Part shown: positions 16,545 to 24,094 of the stretch, piece after piece
Layout: every line of letters begins with the position of its first letter
How positions within the stretch are numbered: the stretch's first letter is position 1
Source of the DNA: Acidimicrobiia bacterium
GTDB taxonomy: Bacteria; Actinomycetota; Acidimicrobiia; Acidimicrobiales; Bin134
Length of the DNA: 36,929 nucleotides
Assembly (NCBI GenBank): GCA_022821445.1
Contig: JAJEDQ010000180.1
Coordinates: forward strand, 1-36,929
Direction of reading: 5' to 3'
Translations under genes and position numbers: made by a program
The notes under the pieces: model-generated
Seen by the model: only the letters and a program-made list of their open reading frames with translations
Databases searched by the model: none
Told to the model about the DNA's origin: nothing

Positions 16545-17689
16545 AGCAGCCCGTCCCGGCACAGCAGCGACGCCCCTGGCAGCGCCGACAGGCACCAGTA
16601 CAGCGACCAGTCACAGTCGGGAATCTGGCGCTCTCCGGCTTGGCCCCGCAGTTGGCGCACCGCCTCAGCGTGCTGGTTCCACCCCTGGAGGTACGACTCG
16701 CTCAGCATCCCACCGCTGGTGTTGATCGGCAGCTCTCCGCCCAAAGCGATTCGGCCGTTCTGCACCCACTCCAAACCCTGGCCCTTGGGGGCGAACCCGA
16801 ATCCCTCCAGCCCCCACAGCACCGACACGCTGAAGTTGTCGTACACCTGAAGGCAGTCGATGTCTTCGGTGGTCACCCCCAGCGGGTCGAACAGATCGGC
16901 CTTCATCGACCGGCACGCCTCGTCCCAGAACCCCAAGTCCACATACCACTCCCGGAAGTTGGCCCGCCCCGAGGTGCCGGCGATCAACACCGGCGGATGG
17001 GCCAGGTCCCGCGCCCGCTCCGCGGTGGTCACCACATAGGCCGCCGCTCCGTCGTTCACCAGGCAGTAGTCGAACAGCCGCAGCGGCTCGGCGATATACC
17101 GGGAGGCCAGATAGTCGTCGATGGTCATTTCCTGTTGCATGATGGCCCCCGGAGTCATCCGGGCATGTGAGCGGATGGCCACCGGGATGGCCCCGAGCTG
17201 CTCCTCGGTGCCCCCGTACTCGGCCTGATAGCGGGTGAAACCCATCGAATACTGCGCCCCCGGCGAGGCCATGCCGTAGATCGTGTCGTACAGCAGCCCC
17301 TGGGGCTGGGCGCCGAACTTGGTGCCCTGGGTGCGGAACACCACCGAGTTGAACAGCACCACGTAGTCGGCCAACCCGTGGTGTACCGCGGTGGCGGCGT
17401 GCATCAGAGCCATTGCGCACATGCGCCCGGCCTGGGGATAGTCCACCACGAAGCGCACGTCGGTGAGCCCGCTGCGGTAGGCCACCGGCTCATAGTGGGG
17501 CAGCCCCCCGGTGATGAGCCCGTCGATCTGCGACTTCTCCAGCCCGGCATCGGCAATGGCCGCCGCAATGGCCTCAGTGGCCAACGCCTCCCCGGTCCGC
17601 TCTGGATCGGGTGTGCGGTACAGCCCGGCAAAATCGCTGCCCCCAATACCGACGATGGCCGTCTTCCCGGCAAACTCCCGATCGCTCAT
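16541..17689 (-). CDS. Thiolase-like lipid-transfer protein (SCP-x / acetyl-CoA acetyltransferase family)
   Basis: 382 aa. Thiolase-fold blocks are KTAIVGIGGSDF at the start, the acyl-enzyme region GRMCAMALMHAATAVHHGLADYVV, LVNDGAAAYVV in the middle, and INTSGGMLSESYLQGWNQHAEAVRQLRGQ near the end. The nucleophile region differs from classical thiolases (no SxCASS), as is usual in this lipid-transfer subgroup, some of which act as retro-aldolases rather than thiolases. It is paired with a DUF35 protein through a GTGA overlap, the arrangement seen in steroid and branched-chain degradation. TAGGGT on the minus strand (17702-17707 complement) lies nine bases upstream of the ATG, a possible -10. 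It is divergent from the NTF2-like pair. Confidence 0.85.
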   Translation of the reverse strand: MSDREFAGKTAIVGIGGSDFAGLYRTPDPERTGEALATEAIAAAIADAGLEKSQIDGLITGGLPHYEPVAYRSGLTDVRFVVDYPQAGRMCAMALMHAATAVHHGLADYVVLFNSVVFRTQGTKFGAQPQGLLYDTIYGMASPGAQYSMGFTRYQAEYGGTEEQLGAIPVAIRSHARMTPGAIMQQEMTIDDYLASRYIAEPLRLFDYCLVNDGAAAYVVTTAERARDLAHPPVLIAGTSGRANFREWYVDLGFWDEACRSMKADLFDPLGVTTEDIDCLQVYDNFSVSVLWGLEGFGFAPKGQGLEWVQNGRIALGGELPINTSGGMLSESYLQGWNQHAEAVRQLRGQAGERQIPDCDWSLYWCLSALPGASLLCRDGLL

Positions 17690-17702
17690 CGCCCAGCGAC
17701 CC

Positions 17703-17714
17703 TAGTTGTCGCCT
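17703..17714 (-). promoter_or_regulatory. Repeated 12-mer GGCGACAACTAG upstream of the thiolase-like gene
   Basis: This is an exact second copy of the 12-mer found at the pyrE promoter (12893-12904), in the same orientation relative to its gene. Here the following -10-like hexamer is TAGGGT, nine bases before the ATG. Confidence 0.35.
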
Positions 17715-17739
17715 GTGTTCGACCCTATGCCCAGCCTCT

Positions 17740-17745
17740 ATCGTC
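17740..17745 (+). promoter_or_regulatory. Candidate -10 box (TATCGT) for the first NTF2-like gene
   Basis: TATCGT fits TANNNT and lies 24 bases before the ATG at 17770, followed by a purine-rich AAGGG. The matching position of the second copy is TACGTT at 18351-18356, 25 bases before its ATG, so promoter and leader seem to have been duplicated with the gene. Confidence 0.35.
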
Positions 17746-17769
17746 GAAGCCGATGCAAGGGCGGTGGCG

Positions 17770-18339
17770 ATGAAGATCAATCCCGACAAATCTTGGCGGC
17801 TGGTGGCCGAGCGGCTGGAGGCGGAGACCGACCCCGGGCGGCGCCACGTCCTTCAACTGGTGCTCCACCACATGCAGCGCGAGCTCCGACTCGACATCGA
17901 GGGGGTGATCGACACGCTCAGCGACAAGCCCCAATACAAGATCTGGCCTAACGTCGACGACCCCGTCGCCAGCCCCGGCGGCTCGAAGGACGCCATCCGC
18001 GACCTCTACGACCGCGCACTGGTGCAGACCGGCGCCCACCGCTGGGAGCTCGACCTGGATCGGGTGATCGTCGATGACCACGCCGTGTTCACTGAAGGGG
18101 TGATGCGCATGGCCTATCCCGGCCGCACGCTCGAAGCCCTGGGCATCGAGGTTCCCGACGTTGACTCCTACTACCTGTCCGAAGTCCGCATGGGCATCGT
18201 GTGGCCGATCGACCCCGACGACCCCGAGGCCCGGCTGTTGGGCGAAGAGGTGTATGCCGAGGGCGACCGCTTCGAGGGGATCGCCGACCGTCCCATCAGT
18301 CTCGACGATATTGCTCCCTTGGAGTCGTTTGACGCCTGA
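17770..18339 (+). CDS. NTF2-like (SnoaL-like) protein, copy 1 of tandem pair
   Basis: 189 aa from ATG 17770, preceded by AAGGG eight bases upstream; the frame is open farther 5' but that part overlaps the divergent thiolase-like gene. The protein has an N-terminal helix (KSWRLVAERLEAETDP), then the alpha+beta cone layout of the NTF2-like superfamily (DIEGVIDTLSDKPQYKIW, YDRALVQTGAHRWELD, AVFTEGVMRMAYPG). Such proteins can be isomerases, dehydratases, lyases or ligand carriers. It is about 73% identical to the next gene with no gaps, so the pair arose by tandem duplication. The substrate is unknown; the neighbourhood suggests lipid or terpenoid catabolism. Confidence 0.65.
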   Translation: MKINPDKSWRLVAERLEAETDPGRRHVLQLVLHHMQRELRLDIEGVIDTLSDKPQYKIWPNVDDPVASPGGSKDAIRDLYDRALVQTGAHRWELDLDRVIVDDHAVFTEGVMRMAYPGRTLEALGIEVPDVDSYYLSEVRMGIVWPIDPDDPEARLLGEEVYAEGDRFEGIADRPISLDDIAPLESFDA

Positions 18340-18381
18340 CCATTAGCCTCTACGTTTGAGCCAGAGTGAAAGGCAGTGCCG

Positions 18382-18951
18382 ATGAAGATGAACCCCAACA
18401 AGACGTGGCGGCTGGTGGCCGAGAAGCTGGAGGCCGAGACCGATCCCCGGCGGCGCCATGTGCTGGAGCTGGTGCTGGCGCACATGAAGTGCGAGGCCCA
18501 GGCCGATATCGAAGGGGTGGTGGCCACCCTCAGCGAGAAGCCCCAGTACATCATCTGGTCGAACCCCGGCGATCCCATCGCCAGCCCCGGCGGTGACCGC
18601 GACGCCATCCGGGGCTTCTACGACCGCAGCATCGTGCAGACCGGCGCCCACCGCCTCGAATTCGACTGCGACCGAGTCATCGCCGACGACGATGCGGTGT
18701 TCACCGAGGGCGTGATGAGCATGGCCTACCCCGGCCGCACCTTGGAGGCCATGGGCATCGACGTTCCCGACGTGGACTCCTATTACCTCGCCCAAGCCCG
18801 CATGGGCATCGTGTGGCCGGTTGATCTCGACGATCCCGAGGCCCGCCTGCGGGGCGAAGAGGTCTACTACGCCAACGACGCCTTCGAAGGCGTCGCCGAC
18901 CGCCCCATCAGCCTCGAAGAAATCGCCCCCCTAGAACTGGCCGCCGTCTAA
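18382..18951 (+). CDS. NTF2-like (SnoaL-like) protein, copy 2 of tandem pair
   Basis: 189 aa from ATG 18382, the position that aligns with the start of copy 1; GTG 18376 would add two residues. It aligns without gaps to copy 1 with about 51 substitutions. Fully conserved stretches include VFTEGVM-MAYPGRTLEA and MGIVWP, while the loop at 151-160 and the C-terminus vary, as expected if ligand preference has drifted. A Shine-Dalgarno-like AAAGG lies 8 bases upstream. The 42-base gap retains similarity to the region upstream of copy 1. The two proteins may form a heterodimer or act on related substrates. Confidence 0.65.
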   Translation: MKMNPNKTWRLVAEKLEAETDPRRRHVLELVLAHMKCEAQADIEGVVATLSEKPQYIIWSNPGDPIASPGGDRDAIRGFYDRSIVQTGAHRLEFDCDRVIADDDAVFTEGVMSMAYPGRTLEAMGIDVPDVDSYYLAQARMGIVWPVDLDDPEARLRGEEVYYANDAFEGVADRPISLEEIAPLELAAV

Positions 18952-18955
18952 CCGC

Positions 18956-19342
18956 TCACACCCGGATCACGTCGAGTTCGTCAAGGATGGGGAAGTCGTC
19001 GTCTTGGGTGACGACGGGGATGCCGAGCGAGATGGCTGTCGCGGCGATCCACGAGTCGTTGACCGGCATCTTGAGCTTCTGGTCCCGAAGTGACAACCGG
19101 AGCTTGGCCCAGGAAGCGGCTACCGCATCATCGATGGGGATCGGCTGGAGGGCGAGCGCGGCGGTGAGGGTGGAAAGCCGTTGATAGCGGGTTTCAATGT
19201 CGGCGGCTGCCAGCACTCCGGCGCGTAGCTCGCCGAGAGTTATCGCTGAGACCGCCAATTCATGGGGCAGCAGATCTTCGTGGAGTGGGCGTCCGCTCTC
19301 TCGGGCAATGAACAGGGACGTGTCCGCCAGTCCTCTGCTCAT
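18956..19342 (-). CDS. PIN-domain toxin, VapC-type ribonuclease
   Basis: 128 aa from ATG 19342, which overlaps the antitoxin stop (ATGA); GTG 19348 is in frame but less likely. The PIN-domain acidic residues are D7 in GLADTSLFI, E39 in TLGELRAG, D96 in NDSWIAATA and D114-D116 in TQDDDF, which together bind Mg2+/Mn2+ for RNA cleavage. Length is normal for VapC. VapC toxins cleave tRNA or rRNA and are held inactive by their antitoxin. The antitoxin gene lies directly upstream in the usual order. All catalytic residues are present, so the toxin appears functional. Confidence 0.9.
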   Translation of the reverse strand: MSRGLADTSLFIARESGRPLHEDLLPHELAVSAITLGELRAGVLAAADIETRYQRLSTLTAALALQPIPIDDAVAASWAKLRLSLRDQKLKMPVNDSWIAATAISLGIPVVTQDDDFPILDELDVIRV

Positions 19343-19593
19343 GGCCACGGGAGGTCGTCGGTGGTCTCATCGCTGAGTTCGTCCAACTCAGCGGCGAGGC
19401 CAGGATCAGCCTGGAAAGCCAGAACCTGGCTGACGAATCGCTCTCGGCTCATCCAGATTGGCCGGTCGGCTACCGGCGTCAGCTCCGCCACTGGCCGTCC
19501 CTGAACAGTGATCGTGATCCGCTCACCGTCGGCAACCCGGTCCAACAGCGCCCTCGTCTGGTTGCGAAGCTCCCGAGAAGCAACCACACTCAT
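19339..19593 (-). CDS. Antitoxin of the Phd/YefM family (partner of the VapC-type toxin)
   Basis: 84 aa. The N-terminal half, SVVASRELRNQTRALLDRVADGERITITVQGRPVAELTP in sequence order, has the Phd/YefM DNA-binding fold; the acidic C-terminal tail (DELSDETTDDLPWP) would wrap the toxin. The protein probably represses its own operon through the palindrome at 19602-19619, which overlaps the -10 box. Start at ATG 19593, six bases after the -10 box, so a leaderless mRNA is likely. Confidence 0.88.
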   Translation of the reverse strand: MSVVASRELRNQTRALLDRVADGERITITVQGRPVAELTPVADRPIWMSRERFVSQVLAFQADPGLAAELDELSDETTDDLPWP

Positions 19594-19599
19594 GCGACA

Positions 19600-19627
19600 A
19601 GTGTAGCAAAAATGCTACAACTTCCAA
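19600..19627 (-). promoter_or_regulatory. Toxin-antitoxin promoter and operator
   Basis: On the minus strand TTGGAA (19627-19622) and TACACT (19605-19600) form -35 and -10 boxes with a 16-base spacer. The perfect inverted repeat TGTAGCA-N4-TGCTACA (19602-19619) covers the spacer and part of the -10 box, as expected for autorepression by the antitoxin. The start codon follows the -10 box by 6 bases. Confidence 0.65.
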
Positions 19628-19681
19628 TTCACCAAAAGAGCAGGCAGCCAACCGGTGGGTTGCCTATGCCCTCCGAAATCA

Positions 19682-21025
19682 TCAAGTCGCCGCTCGGGCT
19701 TCGTCGAGCCACTGGTCGACATTGGCCCGATTGTCGGCGATCCACTGAGTGGCCGCGGCCTCGATATCGGCTTTGCTGTTGGCTCCACGGATGAAGGCGC
19801 GGCCCTGCTCAAAGGCGTCTTCCACGGAAATTGTGACCAACTCGAGCAGCTTGGCTGCCGCCGGGTTGGCCTCGAGGAAGTCATTGCGAGCCAATACTCG
19901 GATGTCAGCAGGGGTGAAGCCGGTCTGGCAAGGTTGCGCTGGGCACTTGTCTACGGAGAGGCTCGTCGCACCCCGCTGAGACGGCAGCGGGTTGTCAACC
20001 GACAGCCAAATCACGTCTTGACTGGGGACGAGTTGGGCCGTGTACGGTCCCGGGGTCCAAACGAACTGCAAGATGGGCTCGCCCCTTCGATGCCGGTCAA
20101 CTGAGTCGGCGAATTGTCTTGCGTGATCGTTTGTTGCCTGCTCCATAGTGCCTTGCCATCCATTGGCGGCGATGGTGTCGTTGATGACATACCGACAGCT
20201 CCAGCTCATGTCGCAGCCCATCAGATCTGCCTTCCCGTTGCCGTCCAGATCGAACAGCTCGGCGATCCTGGAGCTGTTGCCGATGTCGTCCAACTTGGTG
20301 ATCCCAAAGGACTCGGCGGTGGCCTTGTCCACCAGAAAACCCTGCAAGCCCCCGCTGGGGATCTGCATCCCGATTGGCCGTGCTATGTCGGTCAGCCCAG
20401 CTTCTTCCATCAACTCGACGTGGTGAGGAAACCAGCCATTCACCCAGAAATCGAAACGGTCTTCGGCCAAAGCCGAGAGGAAAGAAGTGGGGGACATCTC
20501 TGCTTCCGACGGATCGTTTACCTGGTAGCCGAGTTCTTGCAACAGAGCCCGGTAGATAGCAGCCTGCGTATAGCCCGTAGACCAGTTGGCCCGGGCCATG
20601 TTCACCCGCACCCCTTCAATTTGCGCCGGACCGGGTCGGCGTGTGGGGCTGGAAATCGGTGTGGCCCGCGGTGTAGGGATTGCCGTGGGCTGGACTGTGG
20701 CGCTCGGCACTGGAATGGCCGTGGGTCCGACCGTTGGGATCGGCGTGGCGCCAGAAGTGGGAGGCGCAGTGGGGATGGGAGCGGGTTCGTGTACTGGCTG
20801 GGGCGTGGGTGCGACAGTTGCGGTGCCAGGAAGTGCGTCGTCCATCGCGTCCTCGGGGTCGGAATCACCGACGGCCAGCGTGATCACAGCCCACACCACA
20901 AAGCCGAGCGCGATCACCAGAATCAGGCTGACAATGACTAACCGCCGGGCCCGCCGCTCCTCGTCGTCGGCCCCATCACGGGCATACCTCGCCGGATCGC
21001 CGCCGGTATCCCCTCGGTCCTCCAT
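19682..21025 (-). CDS. Membrane-anchored substrate-binding protein of glycine betaine/choline (OpuAC/ProX) type
   Basis: 447 aa. A charged cytosolic N-terminus (1-28) precedes one transmembrane helix (about 29-52), then a Pro/Thr/Ala-rich linker (about 64-134, with PTAIPTP-like units) and an OpuAC-type binding domain from about 138. Tryptophans W148, W194 and W198 (ANWSTGY, DFWVNGW) could form the aromatic cage for a quaternary ammonium ligand. The insert DLDGNGKADL (259-268) resembles a calcium-binding EF-hand loop. The start is not a lipobox signal peptide, so the protein is held by the helix with the domain outside. No permease or ATPase gene lies in the window, so its transporter is elsewhere or it acts as a receptor. 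Confidence 0.82.
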   Translation of the reverse strand: MEDRGDTGGDPARYARDGADDEERRARRLVIVSLILVIALGFVVWAVITLAVGDSDPEDAMDDALPGTATVAPTPQPVHEPAPIPTAPPTSGATPIPTVGPTAIPVPSATVQPTAIPTPRATPISSPTRRPGPAQIEGVRVNMARANWSTGYTQAAIYRALLQELGYQVNDPSEAEMSPTSFLSALAEDRFDFWVNGWFPHHVELMEEAGLTDIARPIGMQIPSGGLQGFLVDKATAESFGITKLDDIGNSSRIAELFDLDGNGKADLMGCDMSWSCRYVINDTIAANGWQGTMEQATNDHARQFADSVDRHRRGEPILQFVWTPGPYTAQLVPSQDVIWLSVDNPLPSQRGATSLSVDKCPAQPCQTGFTPADIRVLARNDFLEANPAAAKLLELVTISVEDAFEQGRAFIRGANSKADIEAAATQWIADNRANVDQWLDEARAAT

Positions 21026-21053
21026 AGGACAATTATTGCTTTTCGCCCCTCTG

Positions 21054-21713
21054 CTAGGAGTTCGACCAGGTTTCGTTGCGGAGGTAGGTGTAGACGCCCT
21101 CGAAGTCTGTGCGGGCTTTTTCGGGGAGGTCGACCGGGTCGCCGAGGCGGCTGGCGCCCCACACGATGCGGGCGGTGTGCTCGGCTACCAGGGCGGCGTG
21201 GAGGGCGTGCTCGGGCGACTCGCCGATGCACAGCATGCCGTGGTTGGCCATGAGCACCGCCGAGCGGTCGGCCAGATGGCGCACCACCTCTTCGCCCAGC
21301 TCATCGGAGCCGGTGGGCTGGTAGTCGGACACCGGCACGTCACCGCCCAGGTACACGATGACCTCCTCGATCACTGCGGGGATGATCTTGTGGGCCACCG
21401 CGAACATCGAGGCGTGTATCGGGTGGCAGTGCACCACCCCGCCCACCTCGGGGAATGCCCGATAGCAGGCCAGGTGCATGGCCTTCTCGGTGGAGGGCCG
21501 AGACGTGCCCTCCACCAGGTTCCCGTCCAGGTCAACCGCGGCCAGGTTGTCGATGCTCACCTGGTCGTAGGGGAGCGACGACGGGGTCAGCCAGATCATC
21601 CCGTCGTCGGCCTGCCCTGAGACGTTCCCTGCGGTGCCCACCACCAGCCCGGCCGCGTCCATGGCCTGGGCCGCGGCCACCACTTGGGCTCGAATGTCGG
21701 CGCTGTCGGTCAT
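21054..21713 (-). CDS. Class II aldolase/adducin-family protein
   Basis: 219 aa from ATG 21713, overlapping the dehydrogenase stop (ATGA); GTG 21719 is an alternative. The zinc site of class II (fuculose-phosphate-type) aldolases is present: H95 and H97 in VVHCHPIHA and H158 in MANHGML, with the catalytic acid E76 in RPSTEKAMH. The phosphate-binding GTAGNVSG (26-33) is also typical. The family includes L-fuculose-1-phosphate aldolase, ribulose-5-phosphate 4-epimerase and decarboxylases. Co-transcription with a D-2-hydroxyacid dehydrogenase and divergence from an FGGY kinase suggest a sugar-acid or hydroxyacid degradation route. Confidence 0.87.
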   Translation of the reverse strand: MTDSADIRAQVVAAAQAMDAAGLVVGTAGNVSGQADDGMIWLTPSSLPYDQVSIDNLAAVDLDGNLVEGTSRPSTEKAMHLACYRAFPEVGGVVHCHPIHASMFAVAHKIIPAVIEEVIVYLGGDVPVSDYQPTGSDELGEEVVRHLADRSAVLMANHGMLCIGESPEHALHAALVAEHTARIVWGASRLGDPVDLPEKARTDFEGVYTYLRNETWSNS

Positions 21714-22681
21714 TGCCACACCTCCGGGTTGGCCAGGCGGTGGGGGCGCCGGCCAGCCAGCAGCCGGCAGATGTCCTCCACCACCATGTCGGTTTGATTC
21801 ACCTCGGTGTCGTAGGTGGCGCCACCCACGTGGGGAGTCAACACCACGTTGTCGAGCGTGGTCAGCGGATGGTCGGGCGGGAGGATCTCGCCCTGCACGT
21901 GGTCGAGCCCCGCGCCCCCCAGATGGCCCGACGCCAGGGCCTCCACCAGGGCGTCGGTGTCGTGCAGTGCGGCCCGGGCGGTGTTCACGTAGATGGTCCC
22001 CGGCCGCATGGCGGCGAACTGCTTGGCCCCGATCATTCCGGCTGTCTCTGCATTGGCCGGGGCGTGCATCGACACCACATCGGCCGCATCCAGCAGCTCG
22101 TCCAAGTCGCAGTCGGCGTCGGGCTGATAGGGGTCGTAGGCGATCACCTTCATCCCCAGGCCCTCGAAACGCCAGCGGGCCGCCTGCCCCACCGCTCCCA
22201 GACCAACCAACCCCACCGTCCGCCCGGCCGCCTGCCAGGCCCTATATCGCTGGTAGGGGATGGTGTCGCCAAACACCGTGCCTGCCCGCATGTCCCGGTC
22301 GCCCATCACCACATGGCGGCTGACGGCAAACATCAGCGCCACCGCCATCTCGGCCACCCCGTCGGCGTTGCGTCCCGGGGCGTGCAGCACCGGAATGCCC
22401 GCCGCGGTGGCCCCGGCCAGGTCCACATTGGTGGGGTCGCCCCGGGTTGAGGCCACTGCCCGCAGCGGCTGGTCGAACACCGGCCCCCGGCACTCGTCGG
22501 CCTCGCACACCAGCAGATCGGCCGACACCGCTGCCAGCCGAGCGGCCAAGTCGTCAGCGCTGTACAGCCGGATGGGCTGGTGCTCGATCCACGGATCGAA
22601 CTCCACGTCGGCCACTTCCCGCAGCCGGTCCAAGCCCGGCCCCCGCAGCGGAGCGGTCACCAGCGCTCTCGGTCTGCTCAC
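21710..22681 (-). CDS. D-2-hydroxyacid dehydrogenase (NAD-dependent)
   Basis: 323 aa from GTG 22681, chosen because TACGCT lies 6 bases upstream and the protein then begins RPRALVTAP, as the family does; the open frame farther 5' would run into the FGGY gene. The NAD-binding loop is GLGAVG (160-165) followed by D183 in IAYDPY. The catalytic triad is R236 (NTARAAL), E265 (VQGEILPP) and H284 (LTPHVGG). The enzyme reduces 2-oxoacids or oxidises D-2-hydroxyacids such as phosphoglycerate, glycerate or longer side-chain acids. It is the first gene of a two-gene operon with the class II aldolase. Confidence 0.88.
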   Translation of the reverse strand: MSRPRALVTAPLRGPGLDRLREVADVEFDPWIEHQPIRLYSADDLAARLAAVSADLLVCEADECRGPVFDQPLRAVASTRGDPTNVDLAGATAAGIPVLHAPGRNADGVAEMAVALMFAVSRHVVMGDRDMRAGTVFGDTIPYQRYRAWQAAGRTVGLVGLGAVGQAARWRFEGLGMKVIAYDPYQPDADCDLDELLDAADVVSMHAPANAETAGMIGAKQFAAMRPGTIYVNTARAALHDTDALVEALASGHLGGAGLDHVQGEILPPDHPLTTLDNVVLTPHVGGATYDTEVNQTDMVVEDICRLLAGRRPHRLANPEVWQ

Positions 22682-22687
22682 ATTATG

Positions 22688-22693
22688 AGCGTA
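22688..22693 (-). promoter_or_regulatory. Candidate -10 box (TACGCT) for the dehydrogenase operon
   Basis: On the minus strand TACGCT ends 6 bases before the GTG at 22681, the geometry of a leaderless promoter. The same hexamer serves the dioxygenase at 8515. Confidence 0.45.
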
Positions 22694-22749
22694 GGGTTCG
22701 AAACCGGGGTTCACGCCATCGACACCGCGCCATTTCGCAAGCCGACCAC

Positions 22750-22755
22750 TACGGT
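22750..22755 (+). promoter_or_regulatory. Candidate -10 box (TACGGT) for the FGGY kinase
   Basis: TACGGT ends 8 bases before GTG 22764. It overlaps the alternative TTG start at 22755, which argues for the GTG. Confidence 0.35.
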
Positions 22756-22763
22756 TGACGGCT

Positions 22764-24071
22764 GTGGCTGAGACAGTCGAGGTGACGGTGGGGATCGACA
22801 TCGGCACCACCTCGGTGAAGGCGGTGGCGGTCGACGCCCACGGAGAAGTCTGCGCCCGGATTCGCATCCCCCACGCCATCAACGCCCCCACCCCGGCGGT
22901 GCTCGAGCACGATGCCGCTGCGGTGTGGCATACCGGCGTGATCGAAGTCTGCGATTCGGTGTCGGCCGATCACCGAGTGGCGGGCATCGGCCTGGCCGCC
23001 ATGGTCCCGTCGCTGGCCGCGGTCGATGGCAGCGGGGCACCGGTCTCGCCGGGAATCCTCTACGGCGACCACCGAGGACACCACCCCGACGGCGAGTTCG
23101 TCGGCTTCTTGCGCTCGCTGGAGCACGCCGCGCCCGACGCCCACGCCTACTGGCCCGCCCAGGCGGTGGCCAGCCACGCGTTGTGCGGCGCGGCCGCCAT
23201 CGACGGGGTCACCGCTATGACCTGCCTACCCGTGTTCGGTGCCGATGGTTGGGACGCCCAGTGGTGCGATCCCGGCAAGCTCCCCCCTCTAGCGATGGAT
23301 TCCACTCCCATCGGAGAGCGAGACGATGCCCCGGTGGCCGCCGGCACCGTGGACGCCTTGACCGAGCAGCTCGTGGCCGGGGCCGATTCGCCGGGGGACG
23401 TGCTGGTGATCTGCGGCACCACCCTCATCACTTGGGCGGTGGGCGAGGGGTGGCCCGAGGCCGAGGGGCTGTGGACCATCCCCCATCTCCAGCCCGGCTT
23501 GTCCGCCATCGGCGGGCCGAGCAACGCCGGCGGCCTGTTCCTGGAGCGGGTCCGGGCCCTCACCGGCGATCCGACCTCTGAGCCAGACCACCCCGACCGC
23601 GTGCCGCTATGGGTGCCCTACATCCGGGGTGAGCGCACCCCCCGCCACGACCCCGACCTGCGGGCCGCATTGGTGGGCCTGGATGTGGGCCACGGTCCCG
23701 CCGAGGTGCTGGCCGCGGCCTACGAGGCCGCCGGGTTTGTGGTCCGCCACCACCTCGATCTGGCGGGCACGAACCCCCAGCGCATTGTGGCCGTGGGCGG
23801 GGGCACTCAGGTCGAGCGCTGGATGCAGGCCCTGGCCGACGCTACCAACCTGCCGGTGGACGTCACCGCCGTGCCCGAGGGGGCCGCGAGGGGAGCGGCC
23901 TGGCTGGCCCGCATCTGCGCTGGCCTGGAGTCCGGCGACTGGTCCGAGGCTCGCCGCTGGGCCCGTACCGGCCACCGGGTTGAGCCCCGAGCCGACTGGG
24001 CCGAGGCCTGCAACCGCCGCTACCCCCAATGGCGAGCCGCTTGCGACGCTCGCAGCGGTGCTGCACAGTAA
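22764..24071 (+). CDS. FGGY-family carbohydrate kinase
   Basis: 435 aa from GTG 22764 (TTG 22755 is an alternative but falls on the -10-like box). The N-terminal phosphate loop is GIDIGTTSVKAVAVD, and the second domain has GTTLITWAV, PYIRGERTPRHDPDLRAA and the adenosine motif VAVGGGTQVERWMQALAD, all standard for FGGY kinases such as xylulokinase or gluconokinase. It is somewhat shorter than the usual 480-520 residues. It phosphorylates a sugar, sugar acid or polyol. It is divergent from the aldolase/dehydrogenase operon, with 82 bases between starts. Downstream genes on the same strand are an LLM oxidoreductase (23 bases) and an acyl-CoA synthetase, an unusual mix. Confidence 0.88.
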   Translation: MAETVEVTVGIDIGTTSVKAVAVDAHGEVCARIRIPHAINAPTPAVLEHDAAAVWHTGVIEVCDSVSADHRVAGIGLAAMVPSLAAVDGSGAPVSPGILYGDHRGHHPDGEFVGFLRSLEHAAPDAHAYWPAQAVASHALCGAAAIDGVTAMTCLPVFGADGWDAQWCDPGKLPPLAMDSTPIGERDDAPVAAGTVDALTEQLVAGADSPGDVLVICGTTLITWAVGEGWPEAEGLWTIPHLQPGLSAIGGPSNAGGLFLERVRALTGDPTSEPDHPDRVPLWVPYIRGERTPRHDPDLRAALVGLDVGHGPAEVLAAAYEAAGFVVRHHLDLAGTNPQRIVAVGGGTQVERWMQALADATNLPVDVTAVPEGAARGAAWLARICAGLESGDWSEARRWARTGHRVEPRADWAEACNRRYPQWRAACDARSGAAQ

Positions 24072-24094
24072 GGCGCGCGCAAAAGAGGAGAACC

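Noticed and set aside
20620-20840. Repetitive stretch that could suggest a short repeat array
   Set aside because: It encodes the Pro/Thr-rich linker of the binding protein. Units are degenerate and in frame, so not a CRISPR or satellite.
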